NCBI GenBank assembly: GCA_017622135.1
Contig: JAGARR010000018.1
Coordinates: forward strand, 1-64,000
Reading direction: 5' to 3'
Source of the DNA: Spirochaetaceae bacterium
Lineage (GTDB): Bacteria > Spirochaetota > Spirochaetia > Treponematales > Treponemataceae
DNA length: 64,000 nt
The translations under genes were made by a program, and so were the position numbers. Positions within the stretch are counted from its first letter, which is position 1; each line of letters opens with the position of its first letter. Below the pieces are notes generated by a model. The model was given only the letters and a program-made list of their open reading frames with translations, was not told where the DNA came from and ran no database searches. Below, one piece after another: positions 23,389 through 32,602 of the stretch.

Positions 23389-26300
23389 ATGAGGATTGAA
23401 AAGGCGTCCCTGAACAAGAGGGAGATTTTGACTGGGGATATAGGCCGGCTTTGTGAAGGAAGCAGCTTGGGGCTTATGGTGTTTGATGGTGATTGCTCCC
23501 AGTTTGGCGGGGAGCTTTCCGTCAATGAATTCCACATTTCACGGGAAATCCGCTCCCAGTGTGACTTTGACGAAGGGCTCTTTGCCTCCTCCGGCAACAT
23601 CATCCTCACCAATACCAAGGCGGTGCGGCTGTTCGCAAAGAAGGTGAACGATTTCATCGCCAGTCAGCACCATGATCCGGTGGAGGCCGGAAAGAAGATG
23701 ATCAAGGCGGGCCAGCTGAACGCAATGGGCCTCATCGACGAAATCTTCCATTATGTGTGCAGCCTCTACCGCCGTGACATCAACAAGACCGTGTTCGACT
23801 TCCTGCTGGAGCTTTTGGACGAGGAATTCGGACAGGAGGCCATGGACGGGCTTCTCTCCGCCTTCAACAAGGCGTTTCCTCCCACGGCGATTTTCCGGGG
23901 GGAGGTGGGCTACCAGGAGTATCTGGCGGACAGCGGCCTTGACCCGGTGACGGGAGCCACCCGCTCCAATCGTGCCAGCACCCTGGAGGAGCTGATTCTC
24001 CTGCGGCTGGCCAACGAGAATCCCGCCTTCAGTCCCTTCTACATCATGTTCGCCGACGACAAACTGAAGGAAAGCTTCCTCTACGACATTGTGTGGAGTA
24101 GAATTCAGGCCTTCTTCATGGGCCAGCCGGGCTTTGGTCCCAACGGCAACGACCTCATCTCCATGCTCAAGGAGCCGGTGAAATTCAGCCCCAACAGTTT
24201 GAAGGGCCAGCTGGATTACATCCGCACCCACTGGAAGGACCTGCTGGGCGAGTGGCTGGCTCGTCTGCTGGCGGGCATGGACCTCATCAGCGAGGAGGAG
24301 AAGGCTGCCTGGGCACCCTTGAACCTGGATCCCGCCGCTGGCATAGACATGGAGCCCTACAGCTACGACTCCCTGATGAACGAGTACGAGCGGTTCAGTC
24401 CCGACCGTGACTGGATGCCCAAGGTGGTGCTGATGGCCAAGACGGTGCTGGTGTGGCTGGACCAGCTTTCCCGCCAGTACGGCAGGGACATCACCCGCCT
24501 GGACGAGATTCCTGACGAGGAGCTGGATCTGCTTGCCCAGCGGGGATTTACCGGCCTGTGGCTCATCGGACTGTGGGAGCGCTCCCACGCCAGCAAGCGA
24601 ATCAAGCAGATTTGCGGCAACCCGGAGGCGGCGGCCTCTGCCTACAGCCTCTACGACTATGACATCGCCCAAGGACTTGGCGGCTGGGATGCCGTGGACA
24701 ACCTCCGCCGCCGTCTGTGGGCTCGTGGCGTCCGCCTTGCCTCTGACATGGTGCCCAACCACACCGGCATGGACTCCCATTGGATTAATGACCGTCCGGA
24801 TTTGTTTGTTCAGACAAGGGACTGCCCCTTCCCCGGCTATACCTTCAACGGGGAGAACCTGTCCCTCAGCAGCCGTGTGGGAGTCTATCTGGAGGACCAC
24901 TACTACAACAAGAGTGACTGCGCCGTGGTGTTCAAGCGGGTGGACCATCACACCGGTGATGTCCGCTACATCTACCACGGAAACGACGGTACGGGAATGC
25001 CCTGGAACGACACCGCCCAGATCGACTTCCTGAACCCGGAGGCACGGGAGGCTGTCATGCAGGAGATTCTCCACGTGGCACGGAATTTCCCCATCATCCG
25101 CTTTGATGCCGCCATGGTGCTGGCCAAGAAGCACATCCGCCGCCTGTGGTATCCCCAGCCTGGCTGTGGCGGCGACATTGCCAGCCGCTCCGACTACGCT
25201 CTAAGCCCAGAGGAATTTGAGCGGAGGATTCCCCACGAGTTCTGGCGGGAGGTGGTGGATCGGGTGGCCCAGGAGGTGCCGGACACCCTCTTGCTGGCGG
25301 AGGCCTTCTGGATGATGGAGGGCTATTTTGTCCGTACTCTGGGAATGCACCGGGTCTACAACAGCGCCTTCATGAACATGCTGAAGCGGGAGGACAACTT
25401 CAAGTACCGCTCCACCATCAAGAACACCATCGAATTCGATCCCCAGATTCTCAAGCGCTACGTGAACTTCATGAACAATCCCGACGAGGAGACTGCCGTG
25501 GCCCAGTTCGGCAAGGAGGACAAGTACTTTGGCGTGTGCACCCTGATGGTCACCATGCCGGGACTGCCCATGTTCGGCCACGGCCAGATTGAGGGCTTTA
25601 CGGAGAAGTACGGCATGGAGTTCACCAAGGCCTACTGGAACGAGACGCCCGACCAGAATCTCATCCAGCGTCACGATCGGGAGATCTTCCCCCTGATGAA
25701 AAAGCGCTATCTTTTTGCAGAGATTGAAAATTTCCTCTTCTACGACGTGTGGAACGAGGGTCAGGTGAACGAGAATGTCTTTGCCTACTCCAACCGATGC
25801 GGAACGGAGCGGGCGGTGGTGTTCTACAACAACGTGTACCAGCAGGCCACCGGCTGGATCAAGGAGTCCTGCAAGTATGCGGTGAAGACGGGGAACGGCG
25901 ACGAGATCCGCATGGAAACCCGCTCCATCGGCCATGCCCTGGGTCTGAATCCAGACCCCAGAAACTTCTGCATCTTCCGGGAGCAGCGCAGCGGCCTGTG
26001 GTTCATCCGCTCCGCCGCCGACATCTGCCACAATGGCCTGTTCCTCCAGCTCAACGGCTTTGAGACCCAGGTGATGATGGACATTTCCCAGGTTACGGAC
26101 GACGAGACCGGCAAGTACCGCATCCTCTGCGAGACCCTGGGCGGCCGTGGTGTACTGGACATTGAGGTGGCCCTGCGGGAGATTTTCCTGAAGGAGCTGT
26201 ATCAGGCATTCACCGCTGTCATCACCCCTGAGTTTATTGCCCACATGGGCCTGCTGGGGATGACGCCAGTACAAGTGGCCAACAGCACGAAGATTGCCAA

Positions 26301-27375
26301 GGCTCCCGCCGCAAAGACCATTCTGGAGCGGATGGAGGAGCCCATGAAGCAGTGGTTCCAGGTGGCGAACCAGTTCATCGAGGGAAATTACGGAGCCGCC
26401 AAGGTGGTGGACCGGAAGAAGTGTGGCACGATGGCCACCACGGACAAGCTGTGGGCTGGATTCAAGAAGGACTTTACCCACCTGCTGAAGCTTTTTGCTT
26501 CCATTCCCTCTGCCGCTGGCACGACTGGTTCTGCCACGGCGGCAGCAAAATCCGCTGAATCCACACGCACCAAATTCCAGGCCAGTCTCTTCCAGGGACT
26601 GCTGGAGCGTCCTGCTTCCACCCAGATGCTGGCGGGCATGATGGTGGCCTTCAGCCTCCGTCAGGTGCTGGGAAGCAAGGCCACTGCCAGCCAGGCTGCT
26701 GCGCTGATTTCCCTGTGGGGCTTGGAACGAAAGCTACAGGACCTGCTACTGAACGAGGGTGTTCCCGTGGCCGCCACGGCAATCCCCCTGAAGACGATAG
26801 TGTTGACTCTGTCCTTCTGCGACCTGCTGACCAAGCTGAAGCCTGCCAAGACGACAACTGCCACTGGAACGTCGGCTGCTTCTGAGACTGCAAAGAAGTC
26901 CGCTAAAGCTGGGGCTGAAGTCAAGGTGGATGCCAAGGCGGTGAAAGCTGTGGCGGGAATCATGGTTGATGCCATCGTTGCCGGAAAGGATGCCAGGGAG
27001 GTGGCGGGTGTCAACCTCTACGACAATATCCTGTGGTTCAACGAGGAGAAGATGGAGGATGCCCTGTGGTTTGCCGTAGCAATTCCCGCCTTCTTAGGCG
27101 GCGGTTTGGACGGAGACTGGCAGGAGGCTGGACTGGAGGCTGTGGACAAGACACTTTCCGCCGCCCAGAGGAAGAGCCAGTATCGTGCCGACCAGTTGTG
27201 CCGTCTGTTGCCTCCTCCTGTGGTGAAAAAGCCTGCCAAGAAGACTGCTGCCCAGTCTGACCAAAAGACCACCTCGAAAAAGAAGGCGGGAGGCAAGGCC
27301 TCCAGTCAGCCAGCGGAGAAGAATGCCCCGGACAAGAAGTCTGGCTCCAAGTCAACCGCTTCCAAGAAGAAGTAG
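23389..27375 (+). CDS. Large GH13 alpha-amylase-family protein with Lys/Ala-rich tail
   Basis: This is a cytoplasmic (no signal peptide) glycoside hydrolase of 1328 residues. A 300-residue N-terminal region I do not recognise precedes a GH13 barrel. Its conserved regions are SDMVPNHTGMDSHW (region I), IIRFDAAM (region II, nucleophile Asp) and LLAEAFWMME (region III, acid Glu). Region IV reads MNNPDEE, where most enzymes have Asn-His-Asp. After about residue 1030 the sequence turns Ala-rich and helical, and the last 60 residues are mostly Lys, Ala, Ser and Pro (KKPAKKTAAQ, SKKKAGGKAS), like a histone-H1 tail. AAGGGG lies 9 nt before ATG. Together with malQ it should process glycogen or maltodextrin; exact specificity is unknown. 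Confidence 0.85.
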   Translation: MRIEKASLNKREILTGDIGRLCEGSSLGLMVFDGDCSQFGGELSVNEFHISREIRSQCDFDEGLFASSGNIILTNTKAVRLFAKKVNDFIASQHHDPVEAGKKMIKAGQLNAMGLIDEIFHYVCSLYRRDINKTVFDFLLELLDEEFGQEAMDGLLSAFNKAFPPTAIFRGEVGYQEYLADSGLDPVTGATRSNRASTLEELILLRLANENPAFSPFYIMFADDKLKESFLYDIVWSRIQAFFMGQPGFGPNGNDLISMLKEPVKFSPNSLKGQLDYIRTHWKDLLGEWLARLLAGMDLISEEEKAAWAPLNLDPAAGIDMEPYSYDSLMNEYERFSPDRDWMPKVVLMAKTVLVWLDQLSRQYGRDITRLDEIPDEELDLLAQRGFTGLWLIGLWERSHASKRIKQICGNPEAAASAYSLYDYDIAQGLGGWDAVDNLRRRLWARGVRLASDMVPNHTGMDSHWINDRPDLFVQTRDCPFPGYTFNGENLSLSSRVGVYLEDHYYNKSDCAVVFKRVDHHTGDVRYIYHGNDGTGMPWNDTAQIDFLNPEAREAVMQEILHVARNFPIIRFDAAMVLAKKHIRRLWYPQPGCGGDIASRSDYALSPEEFERRIPHEFWREVVDRVAQEVPDTLLLAEAFWMMEGYFVRTLGMHRVYNSAFMNMLKREDNFKYRSTIKNTIEFDPQILKRYVNFMNNPDEETAVAQFGKEDKYFGVCTLMVTMPGLPMFGHGQIEGFTEKYGMEFTKAYWNETPDQNLIQRHDREIFPLMKKRYLFAEIENFLFYDVWNEGQVNENVFAYSNRCGTERAVVFYNNVYQQATGWIKESCKYAVKTGNGDEIRMETRSIGHALGLNPDPRNFCIFREQRSGLWFIRSAADICHNGLFLQLNGFETQVMMDISQVTDDETGKYRILCETLGGRGVLDIEVALREIFLKELYQAFTAVITPEFIAHMGLLGMTPVQVANSTKIAKAPAAKTILERMEEPMKQWFQVANQFIEGNYGAAKVVDRKKCGTMATTDKLWAGFKKDFTHLLKLFASIPSAAGTTGSATAAAKSAESTRTKFQASLFQGLLERPASTQMLAGMMVAFSLRQVLGSKATASQAAALISLWGLERKLQDLLLNEGVPVAATAIPLKTIVLTLSFCDLLTKLKPAKTTTATGTSAASETAKKSAKAGAEVKVDAKAVKAVAGIMVDAIVAGKDAREVAGVNLYDNILWFNEEKMEDALWFAVAIPAFLGGGLDGDWQEAGLEAVDKTLSAAQRKSQYRADQLCRLLPPPVVKKPAKKTAAQSDQKTTSKKKAGGKASSQPAEKNAPDKKSGSKSTASKKK

Positions 27376-27378
27376 GTT

Positions 27379-27507
27379 TTGGCGGAGAAAATCGACCGTA
27401 CTAAACTCATTGCAGGAGGTCTCCTGCAGCTTGCCCTGCGGTTCATCCCTAAGGAGCAGATGTCAGAGCAAGGCTACGGCGACTTGGTTCCGCTGCTGGA
27501 AGGGTAG
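27379..27507 (+). CDS. Possible small gene after the GH13 protein
   Basis: A TTG frame of 42 residues (start LAEKIDRTKLIAGGLLQLAL, then RFIPKEQMSEQGYGDLVPLL) begins 3 bp after the GH13 stop codon. It has an amphipathic, coding-like composition and ends at TAG 27505. The upstream AGTAGG is a poor ribosome binding site. It could be a real small protein coupled to the GH13 gene or a detached remnant of a longer C-terminus. I recognise no family. Confidence 0.35.
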   Translation: MAEKIDRTKLIAGGLLQLALRFIPKEQMSEQGYGDLVPLLEG

Positions 27508-27532
27508 TGGGGCTGGATGGGGCCTGTATTCT

Positions 27533-28000
27533 CTAGTGGAAGATGGGAATTACCCCGGGACGGCGGTAGGTCCTGTAGTGCTCCTCGGGATTTTCTTGGA
27601 TGGTGATGACGTGGTCGGCCCACACCTTGTCGGAGTGGGCGATGTGGTTCACAATCCAGTCCAGCAGGAAGGTGTAGAGCTTCTGACCTGCCTCCTGGTT
27701 GCCGCTGGCGATTCTGGGCACCATGGCACCAAGCTGGGAGATGAAATTTTCGTGCTCGAATTTGTGCTGGATTCGGTTGGGGAACTGGTACCGCTCCATC
27801 AGCACCTCCTCGGCACTGAAGTGATAGTGGGTGTAGTCCGCCAGCTTTTTCAGGCACTTGCCCACCTTGATGGGGTAGTCCGCCGGATGTCCCGTTGCCA
27901 CGTCGTAGAATTCATTGACGATGGACAAGAGCTTCTTGTGCTGCAGGTCCACTTCCTCCACACCGATGCAGTAGGCGTCCTGCCATTCCACTTTTTCCAT
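27533..28000 (-). CDS. Bacteriohemerythrin
   Basis: This single-domain hemerythrin of 155 residues binds O2 at a non-haem di-iron site in the cytoplasm; roles include oxygen scavenging or sensing in microaerophiles and anaerobes. All ligand motifs are visible in order: DLQHKKLL (first His), HYHFSAEE (His and Glu), HKFEHENF (His pair) and NHIAHSDK (last His, with Asp). ATG 28000 is preceded by GGAGGG 11 nt upstream. It is transcribed divergently from polA and has no operon partners. Confidence 0.92.
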   Translation of the reverse strand: MEKVEWQDAYCIGVEEVDLQHKKLLSIVNEFYDVATGHPADYPIKVGKCLKKLADYTHYHFSAEEVLMERYQFPNRIQHKFEHENFISQLGAMVPRIASGNQEAGQKLYTFLLDWIVNHIAHSDKVWADHVITIQENPEEHYRTYRRPGVIPIFH

Positions 28001-28134
28001 ATTGTTTCAGGCCCTCCAGCCTTTCCTCCCAGAATATGCTGTACCCTCCATTATATCCCAAAAAAAGTTTTTTCGCCAATGGTGTGAGCCTACATTTTGT
28101 CGTTCCTTGTTGACCAGGAGCTGTTCGTTTTATC

Positions 28135-28163
28135 TTGCAAGATTTGGCGTTTTCCCGTACTCT
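28135..28163 (+). promoter_or_regulatory. Promoter of polA
   Basis: TTGCAA (28135-28140), a 17-nt spacer and TACTCT (28158-28163). ATG 28170 follows after 6 nt, so the mRNA should be leaderless. Confidence 0.65.
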
Positions 28164-28169
28164 GGGAAT

Positions 28170-30983
28170 ATGAGCAATCCTTCATTTGACGAGGCGCTGT
28201 ACATCCTCGATTCCTACGGGCTCATCTATCGGGCCTACTACGCTTTTATCAATCGCCCCTTGACCAACAAGGAGGGGGTGAATGTTTCTGCCATACATGG
28301 ATTTTTCAACAACCTGCAGGCCCTGCTGAAAAAATACCAGCCAAAGTATCTGGTGGCCGCCTTTGACCCCAAGGGCCCCACCTTCCGCCACCAGCTGTAT
28401 GACCAGTACAAGGCCACCCGTCAGAAGACGCCGGAGGACCTCCACGCCCAGGTGCCTATGATAGAAGAGATTTTGCTGACGCTGGGGGTACCGGTGCTGC
28501 GGCGGGACGGCTTTGAGGCCGACGATGTGATTGCCACCCTGGCACGGAAATGCAGCCAGGAGGGACGGGCCTGCCGGATTCTTTCTGGGGACAAGGACTT
28601 GATGCAGCTGGTGAATGAGACCACCCAGATTCTCAAGCCGGAAAAGCCCAGTGGATGGGCGGTGGTGGGAGCCGCCGGTGTGGAGGCTGAGTGGGGCGTT
28701 CCCCCGGAGGGAATGCTGGATCTCCTGTCCCTCATCGGAGACACGGCGGACAACGTACCGGGAGTTCCCGGAGTGGGTATAAAGACCGCCCTCAAGCTCC
28801 TGGGACAGTACGGCAGTCTGGATGGAATCTATGCCAACGCCGACGAAATCAAGGGGGCCATCGGCAACAAGATTCGTGACGGCAGGGAGTCCGCCTATTT
28901 TTCAAAGGAGCTGATTGCCCTGCGCTACGATGTGCCGGTGGACGGTGACTTCGATTCCTTCTCCACCCAAAAATTGGATTATGCCGCCGCCGTCAACCTC
29001 TTCAAAAAGCATGACATGGCTGTTCTGGCAAAGGCATACGCTGGCTCTGCTGTCGAAATGGATGGAGCCATTGTGGATGGTGGCGCTACCCCTGGATCAG
29101 AAGCCCGTGCCCAGACCGAGGCCCCTGCTGCTGAAGGTCCGGCCGCCACCAAGACACTGCGGCCAAATCAGGGGGACTATCGTGCAGTAACGAAGGAGTC
29201 GGAGCTGGCGGCCCTCATTGATCAGGTGCTGGCCAGTGAGAACAAGACGGTGGCCTTTGACTGCGAGACTGACAGCCTCAATCCCATGGAGGCCGCCCTG
29301 GTGGGATTTTCCCTTTCCTGCCAAGGGGGAAAAGCCTGCTACGTGCCGCTGGTGTGTGGTGACCAGCTTCTGGCGGAGAGCAAACATGGTCCCCTCATGG
29401 CGAAGGATGCCGCCTTGGCCCAGCTGTCCCGGGTGTTTGGCAACAAGGACTGCACCGTCATCATGCACAACGGTAAGTTCGACTACCAGGTGCTCTGCTG
29501 CAACGGATTGGAGCGCCCCCGCTGCCTGATTTGGGACACCATGGTGGCGGCTTGGCTGCTGGATCCAGACAGATCCTCACTGTCCCTGGAATCATTGGCC
29601 AAGGACAAGCTGGGGCTGGAGACCATTTCCTTCAGCTCCATCGTGCCCAAGGGCTCCACCTTTGCCCACCTGCCCCTGGAGCAGGCTCTTCCCTATGCCA
29701 GTGAGGATGCCGACCTGACTTGGCAGCTCTACCAGCTGTTCAAGCCCCAGCTGGAGCGCACCAACCTGCTGCCGCTCTTTTTGGAGCTGGAGATGCCCAT
29801 CCTGCCGATTCTGGCGGAGATGGAGCTGCGGGGCATTCATATTGAAGGTCGTGAGCTGGAGGAGTACGGACAGGAGCTGGCTCAGGAGATTGGTCAGCTC
29901 CAGACTGAAATCTTTGACATTGTAGGCCACGAGTTCAACATCGCCTCCACCAAGCAGCTCCAGCAGGTGCTCTTTGAGGAGCGGGGACTTCCTCCCAGCA
30001 AGAAGACAAAGAGCGGCTACTCCACCGACACCGCTGTGCTGGAGGGGCTGGCGGCCCTAGATGTGGTGCCACGGAAAATCCTTGAGTACCGGGCGAAGAC
30101 AAAGCTGCTTTCCACCTACGTGGAGCCCCTGCCGAAGATGGCGGATAAGGATGGTCGCATTCACACCAGCTTTGTCCAGACCGGCACCGCCACGGGACGC
30201 CTTTCCAGCCGGGATCCGAATCTGCAGAATATTCCCGTGCGGGAGGAGGAGGGACGACGCATTCGCTCTGCCTTTACTGCCACGCCAGGAACGGTGCTGA
30301 TTTCCGCCGACTATTCCCAGATTGAGCTGGTGCTTTTGGCCCACCTGTCTCAGGACGAGGGGCTGTGCTCCGCCTTTGCCAGCGGTACCGATGTGCACAG
30401 GGCTACGGCGTCCCTCATTTTCGGGGTTGACTTGGAGGCGGTGACACCGGAGATGCGGCGTGTAGCCAAGACCATCAACTTCGGGGTGATGTACGGCATG
30501 AGTGCCTTTCGCCTCTCCAATGAACTGGGAATCCCTCGTAGTCAGGCCCAGAGCTTCATCGAAAAGTATTTTGCCACCTACGCCAGCATCAACCAGTTCA
30601 AGGAACGGATGATTTCCCAGGCGGAGGAGACTGGCTATGTGGAGACTCTTATGGGCCGCCGCCGCTACATTCCTGACATCACCAGCAGCAATAAAAAGGA
30701 TAAGGCGGGGGCGGAGCGGGTTGCCGTCAACACGCCGATTCAGGGTTCGGCGGCTGATATTGTAAAGAAGGCCATGCTGGAGGTTTGCAGGCGGCTGCGG
30801 GAGTCAGGTTGTCCTGCACAGCTTTTGCTCCAGGTGCACGATGAGCTGATCTTCGAGTGTCCTCAAGAGGCGGCTGACGAGGCCGTCCGCCTCATCACGG
30901 AGGGGATGGAGTCGGTGGTGCAGCTACGGGTGCCGCTGAAGGTGTCCGTGGAGGTGGGGCCACGGTGGGGGGACTTCCATTGA
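28170..30983 (+). CDS. polA: DNA polymerase I
   Basis: PolA fills gaps and removes RNA primers during replication and repair. The 937 residues hold the 5'-3' exonuclease (LDSYGLIYRAYYAF at the N-terminus, then FEADDVIATLA). A proofreading exonuclease follows with its acids present (FDCETDSL, HNGKFDYQVL and YASEDADLT, about 365-530). The polymerase has motif A DYSQIELVLLAHLSQDE, the O-helix RRVAKTINFGVMYG and motif C QVHDELIFE. Many spirochaete and Gram-positive PolA proteins have lost proofreading, so the intact DxE set is worth noting. The start at 28170 gives the standard N-terminus; in-frame codons upstream to 28002 cross the promoter. coaE overlaps its stop as TGATG. Confidence 0.96.
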   Translation: MSNPSFDEALYILDSYGLIYRAYYAFINRPLTNKEGVNVSAIHGFFNNLQALLKKYQPKYLVAAFDPKGPTFRHQLYDQYKATRQKTPEDLHAQVPMIEEILLTLGVPVLRRDGFEADDVIATLARKCSQEGRACRILSGDKDLMQLVNETTQILKPEKPSGWAVVGAAGVEAEWGVPPEGMLDLLSLIGDTADNVPGVPGVGIKTALKLLGQYGSLDGIYANADEIKGAIGNKIRDGRESAYFSKELIALRYDVPVDGDFDSFSTQKLDYAAAVNLFKKHDMAVLAKAYAGSAVEMDGAIVDGGATPGSEARAQTEAPAAEGPAATKTLRPNQGDYRAVTKESELAALIDQVLASENKTVAFDCETDSLNPMEAALVGFSLSCQGGKACYVPLVCGDQLLAESKHGPLMAKDAALAQLSRVFGNKDCTVIMHNGKFDYQVLCCNGLERPRCLIWDTMVAAWLLDPDRSSLSLESLAKDKLGLETISFSSIVPKGSTFAHLPLEQALPYASEDADLTWQLYQLFKPQLERTNLLPLFLELEMPILPILAEMELRGIHIEGRELEEYGQELAQEIGQLQTEIFDIVGHEFNIASTKQLQQVLFEERGLPPSKKTKSGYSTDTAVLEGLAALDVVPRKILEYRAKTKLLSTYVEPLPKMADKDGRIHTSFVQTGTATGRLSSRDPNLQNIPVREEEGRRIRSAFTATPGTVLISADYSQIELVLLAHLSQDEGLCSAFASGTDVHRATASLIFGVDLEAVTPEMRRVAKTINFGVMYGMSAFRLSNELGIPRSQAQSFIEKYFATYASINQFKERMISQAEETGYVETLMGRRRYIPDITSSNKKDKAGAERVAVNTPIQGSAADIVKKAMLEVCRRLRESGCPAQLLLQVHDELIFECPQEAADEAVRLITEGMESVVQLRVPLKVSVEVGPRWGDFH

Positions 30984-31639
30984 TGGTGGACTGGGAGAAT
31001 CGAAGTGAGCCGGTCATCTGCGTCACCGGTCCCATGGCGGCGGGAAAGAATCTTGCCTCGGACATCCTTGCCTCCAAGGGCTGGGCCTGCGTTGACGCGG
31101 ACAGGGTGGCCCACCAGGCGTTGGACCTGTTGAAGGACGAGATTGTGGCCCTCCACCAGGACAAGGCCCAGCGGCTGGGAGTCCAGCTGGTGAACCAGGA
31201 CGGGAGCCTCAACCGCCGGGGAATTGGCCTTTTGGTGTTTGACGACGAGGCTGCCCTGTCCCGCCACGAGCAGCTGGTACATCCCAAGGTGGAGGAGCTG
31301 CTGGAGGAGTTCGTGGCGGCTCATCCCCAGGAACCAGTGGTGCTCAATGCCACCGTATTGTATAAAGTTCATATAATTAAGCGGTGCGGGGCGGTTCTCT
31401 TTGTGGATGCGCCAAGAATCATTCGTTTTTTCCGTGCCCGCCGCCGTGATTCCATGGCTCCGGCACAAATTCTGTCAAGATTTCGTTCCCAATCAGGCAT
31501 CTTTGCTAAATATAAAAATTCAAATGCCGATACATACAGAGTATGGAACATTTCAACTCCATGCGCATTGGAACGTAAACTAGAAAGGATTTTGACAGAA
31601 TGGAACAGAAGAAGATATTGTGGATTATCGCAAGTGTAG
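30983..31639 (+). CDS. coaE: Dephospho-CoA kinase
   Basis: CoaE phosphorylates the 3'-OH of dephospho-CoA, the last step of CoA synthesis. The 218 residues contain the P-loop region ICVTGPMAAGKN, the substrate segment DADRVAHQAL, HPKVEELLEEF and the lid-like RFFRARRRDSM. The P-loop ends in Asn where most kinases have Ser or Thr; I recall similar variants in spirochaetes but cannot verify it here. ATG 30983 overlaps the polA stop (TGATG), and GGGGGGA lies 9 nt upstream. Its last 40 nt overlap the start of the SPOR gene, so polA-coaE-SPOR is one coupled operon. Confidence 0.85.
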   Translation: MVDWENRSEPVICVTGPMAAGKNLASDILASKGWACVDADRVAHQALDLLKDEIVALHQDKAQRLGVQLVNQDGSLNRRGIGLLVFDDEAALSRHEQLVHPKVEELLEEFVAAHPQEPVVLNATVLYKVHIIKRCGAVLFVDAPRIIRFFRARRRDSMAPAQILSRFRSQSGIFAKYKNSNADTYRVWNISTPCALERKLERILTEWNRRRYCGLSQV

Positions 31640-32448
31640 GAGTCTTTCTGCTGGTTGTCATGGGTGCCGCACTGATTATCAACCGGCCTGCTCAAGCCGT
31701 GGAGCCCGCACTGGCCTCCCTCCAGTCTCCCAACGACACTTGGATTATGCCTCCTGCAACTGAGCCCGCTTCCCAAGCTTCCGCCACCGAGGAAACTGGC
31801 AGCTTCCAGACCCAGGGACAGCTGGTGGGTGACGCTGCTGTTCCGGGTGAGCCTGCTGGATCCGAGGGAACTAAGGTTGACACCATGACCGTCTATTCCG
31901 GGACCACCAATGTGTACGGTGCTGCCGGTACCACCACCATCGACTTGAACAGCCTTAAGGAGGCCGTTCAGCAGGCTGCCATTACCGCCACCAACCAGGC
32001 TGGAGCCTCCGCCGTTGCTTCTGGAAGTTCTAGTGCCGCAGCACAGGCTCCCGCTGCCGAGACAACAAAACCTGTGTCCTCCCCCACAAAGTCAGCGGCT
32101 TCCTCGCCTGCAAAGCCAGTGGTCTCTTCACCTGCAAAGTCAGCTTCAACTGCCAAGGCAGCGCCAGCTAAGTCTACCAACAAGCTGGTGGATCAATTCT
32201 GGGTGCAGGTGGCATCAGTCACCAACAAAAATAATGCCGAGGCAGCTCGTGCGGCGTTGGCAGCCAACAAGATTGAGAGCGAGATCTTTACCCATAATGC
32301 CGATGATGGTAAGCTCTACTATCGCCTGCGGGTTGGTCCCTACACCACCAGAACCGAGGCTGAGTACTGGAAGGGGAGGATTGCCCTGATTGATGAATTT
32401 GCTGATACCCAGAGTTACATCACCAACAGTACGGCAAAGAAGCAATGA
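31600..32448 (+). CDS. Inner-membrane SPOR-domain protein
   Basis: This 282-residue bitopic protein has a short cytoplasmic N-terminus, one transmembrane helix (about 5-27, ILWIIASVGVFLLVVMGAAL) and a long low-complexity Ala/Ser/Thr/Pro linker with repeated SSPAKS-like units. The C-terminal SPOR domain (about 200-282) begins DQFWVQVASVTNKNNAEAA. SPOR domains bind denuded glycan strands at the division septum, so a cell-division or cell-wall role is likely. AAAGGA lies 10 nt upstream of ATG, inside coaE; the overlap of 40 nt implies translational coupling. A strong terminator follows. Confidence 0.88.
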   Translation: MEQKKILWIIASVGVFLLVVMGAALIINRPAQAVEPALASLQSPNDTWIMPPATEPASQASATEETGSFQTQGQLVGDAAVPGEPAGSEGTKVDTMTVYSGTTNVYGAAGTTTIDLNSLKEAVQQAAITATNQAGASAVASGSSSAAAQAPAAETTKPVSSPTKSAASSPAKPVVSSPAKSASTAKAAPAKSTNKLVDQFWVQVASVTNKNNAEAARAALAANKIESEIFTHNADDGKLYYRLRVGPYTTRTEAEYWKGRIALIDEFADTQSYITNSTAKKQ

Positions 32449-32544
32449 TTTTGGTTGAACCAAGGATGCCAGTTTCTCCTTGACTGATGTTTCCTTGCTA
32501 CAATTCTAGTGCAGCATAAACCTGTACTCATAATTTTCTCCTCT

Positions 32545-32579
32545 GGGGCTACCCTCATCAGGTAGCCCCGCTTTTTTTT
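32545..32579 (+). terminator. Intrinsic terminator of the polA-coaE-SPOR operon
   Basis: GGGGCTACC (32545-32553) pairs perfectly with GGTAGCCCC (32561-32569) and is followed by T8. Confidence 0.93.
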
Positions 32580-32602
32580 AAGTGGGGACTGCCGGAAGGG
32601 AT

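Noticed and set aside
21809..26481. Long minus-strand frames (21809-23359, 23539-25134, 25201-26481) opposite malQ and the GH13 gene
   Set aside because: All are antisense to conserved enzymes and show the same artefactual composition.
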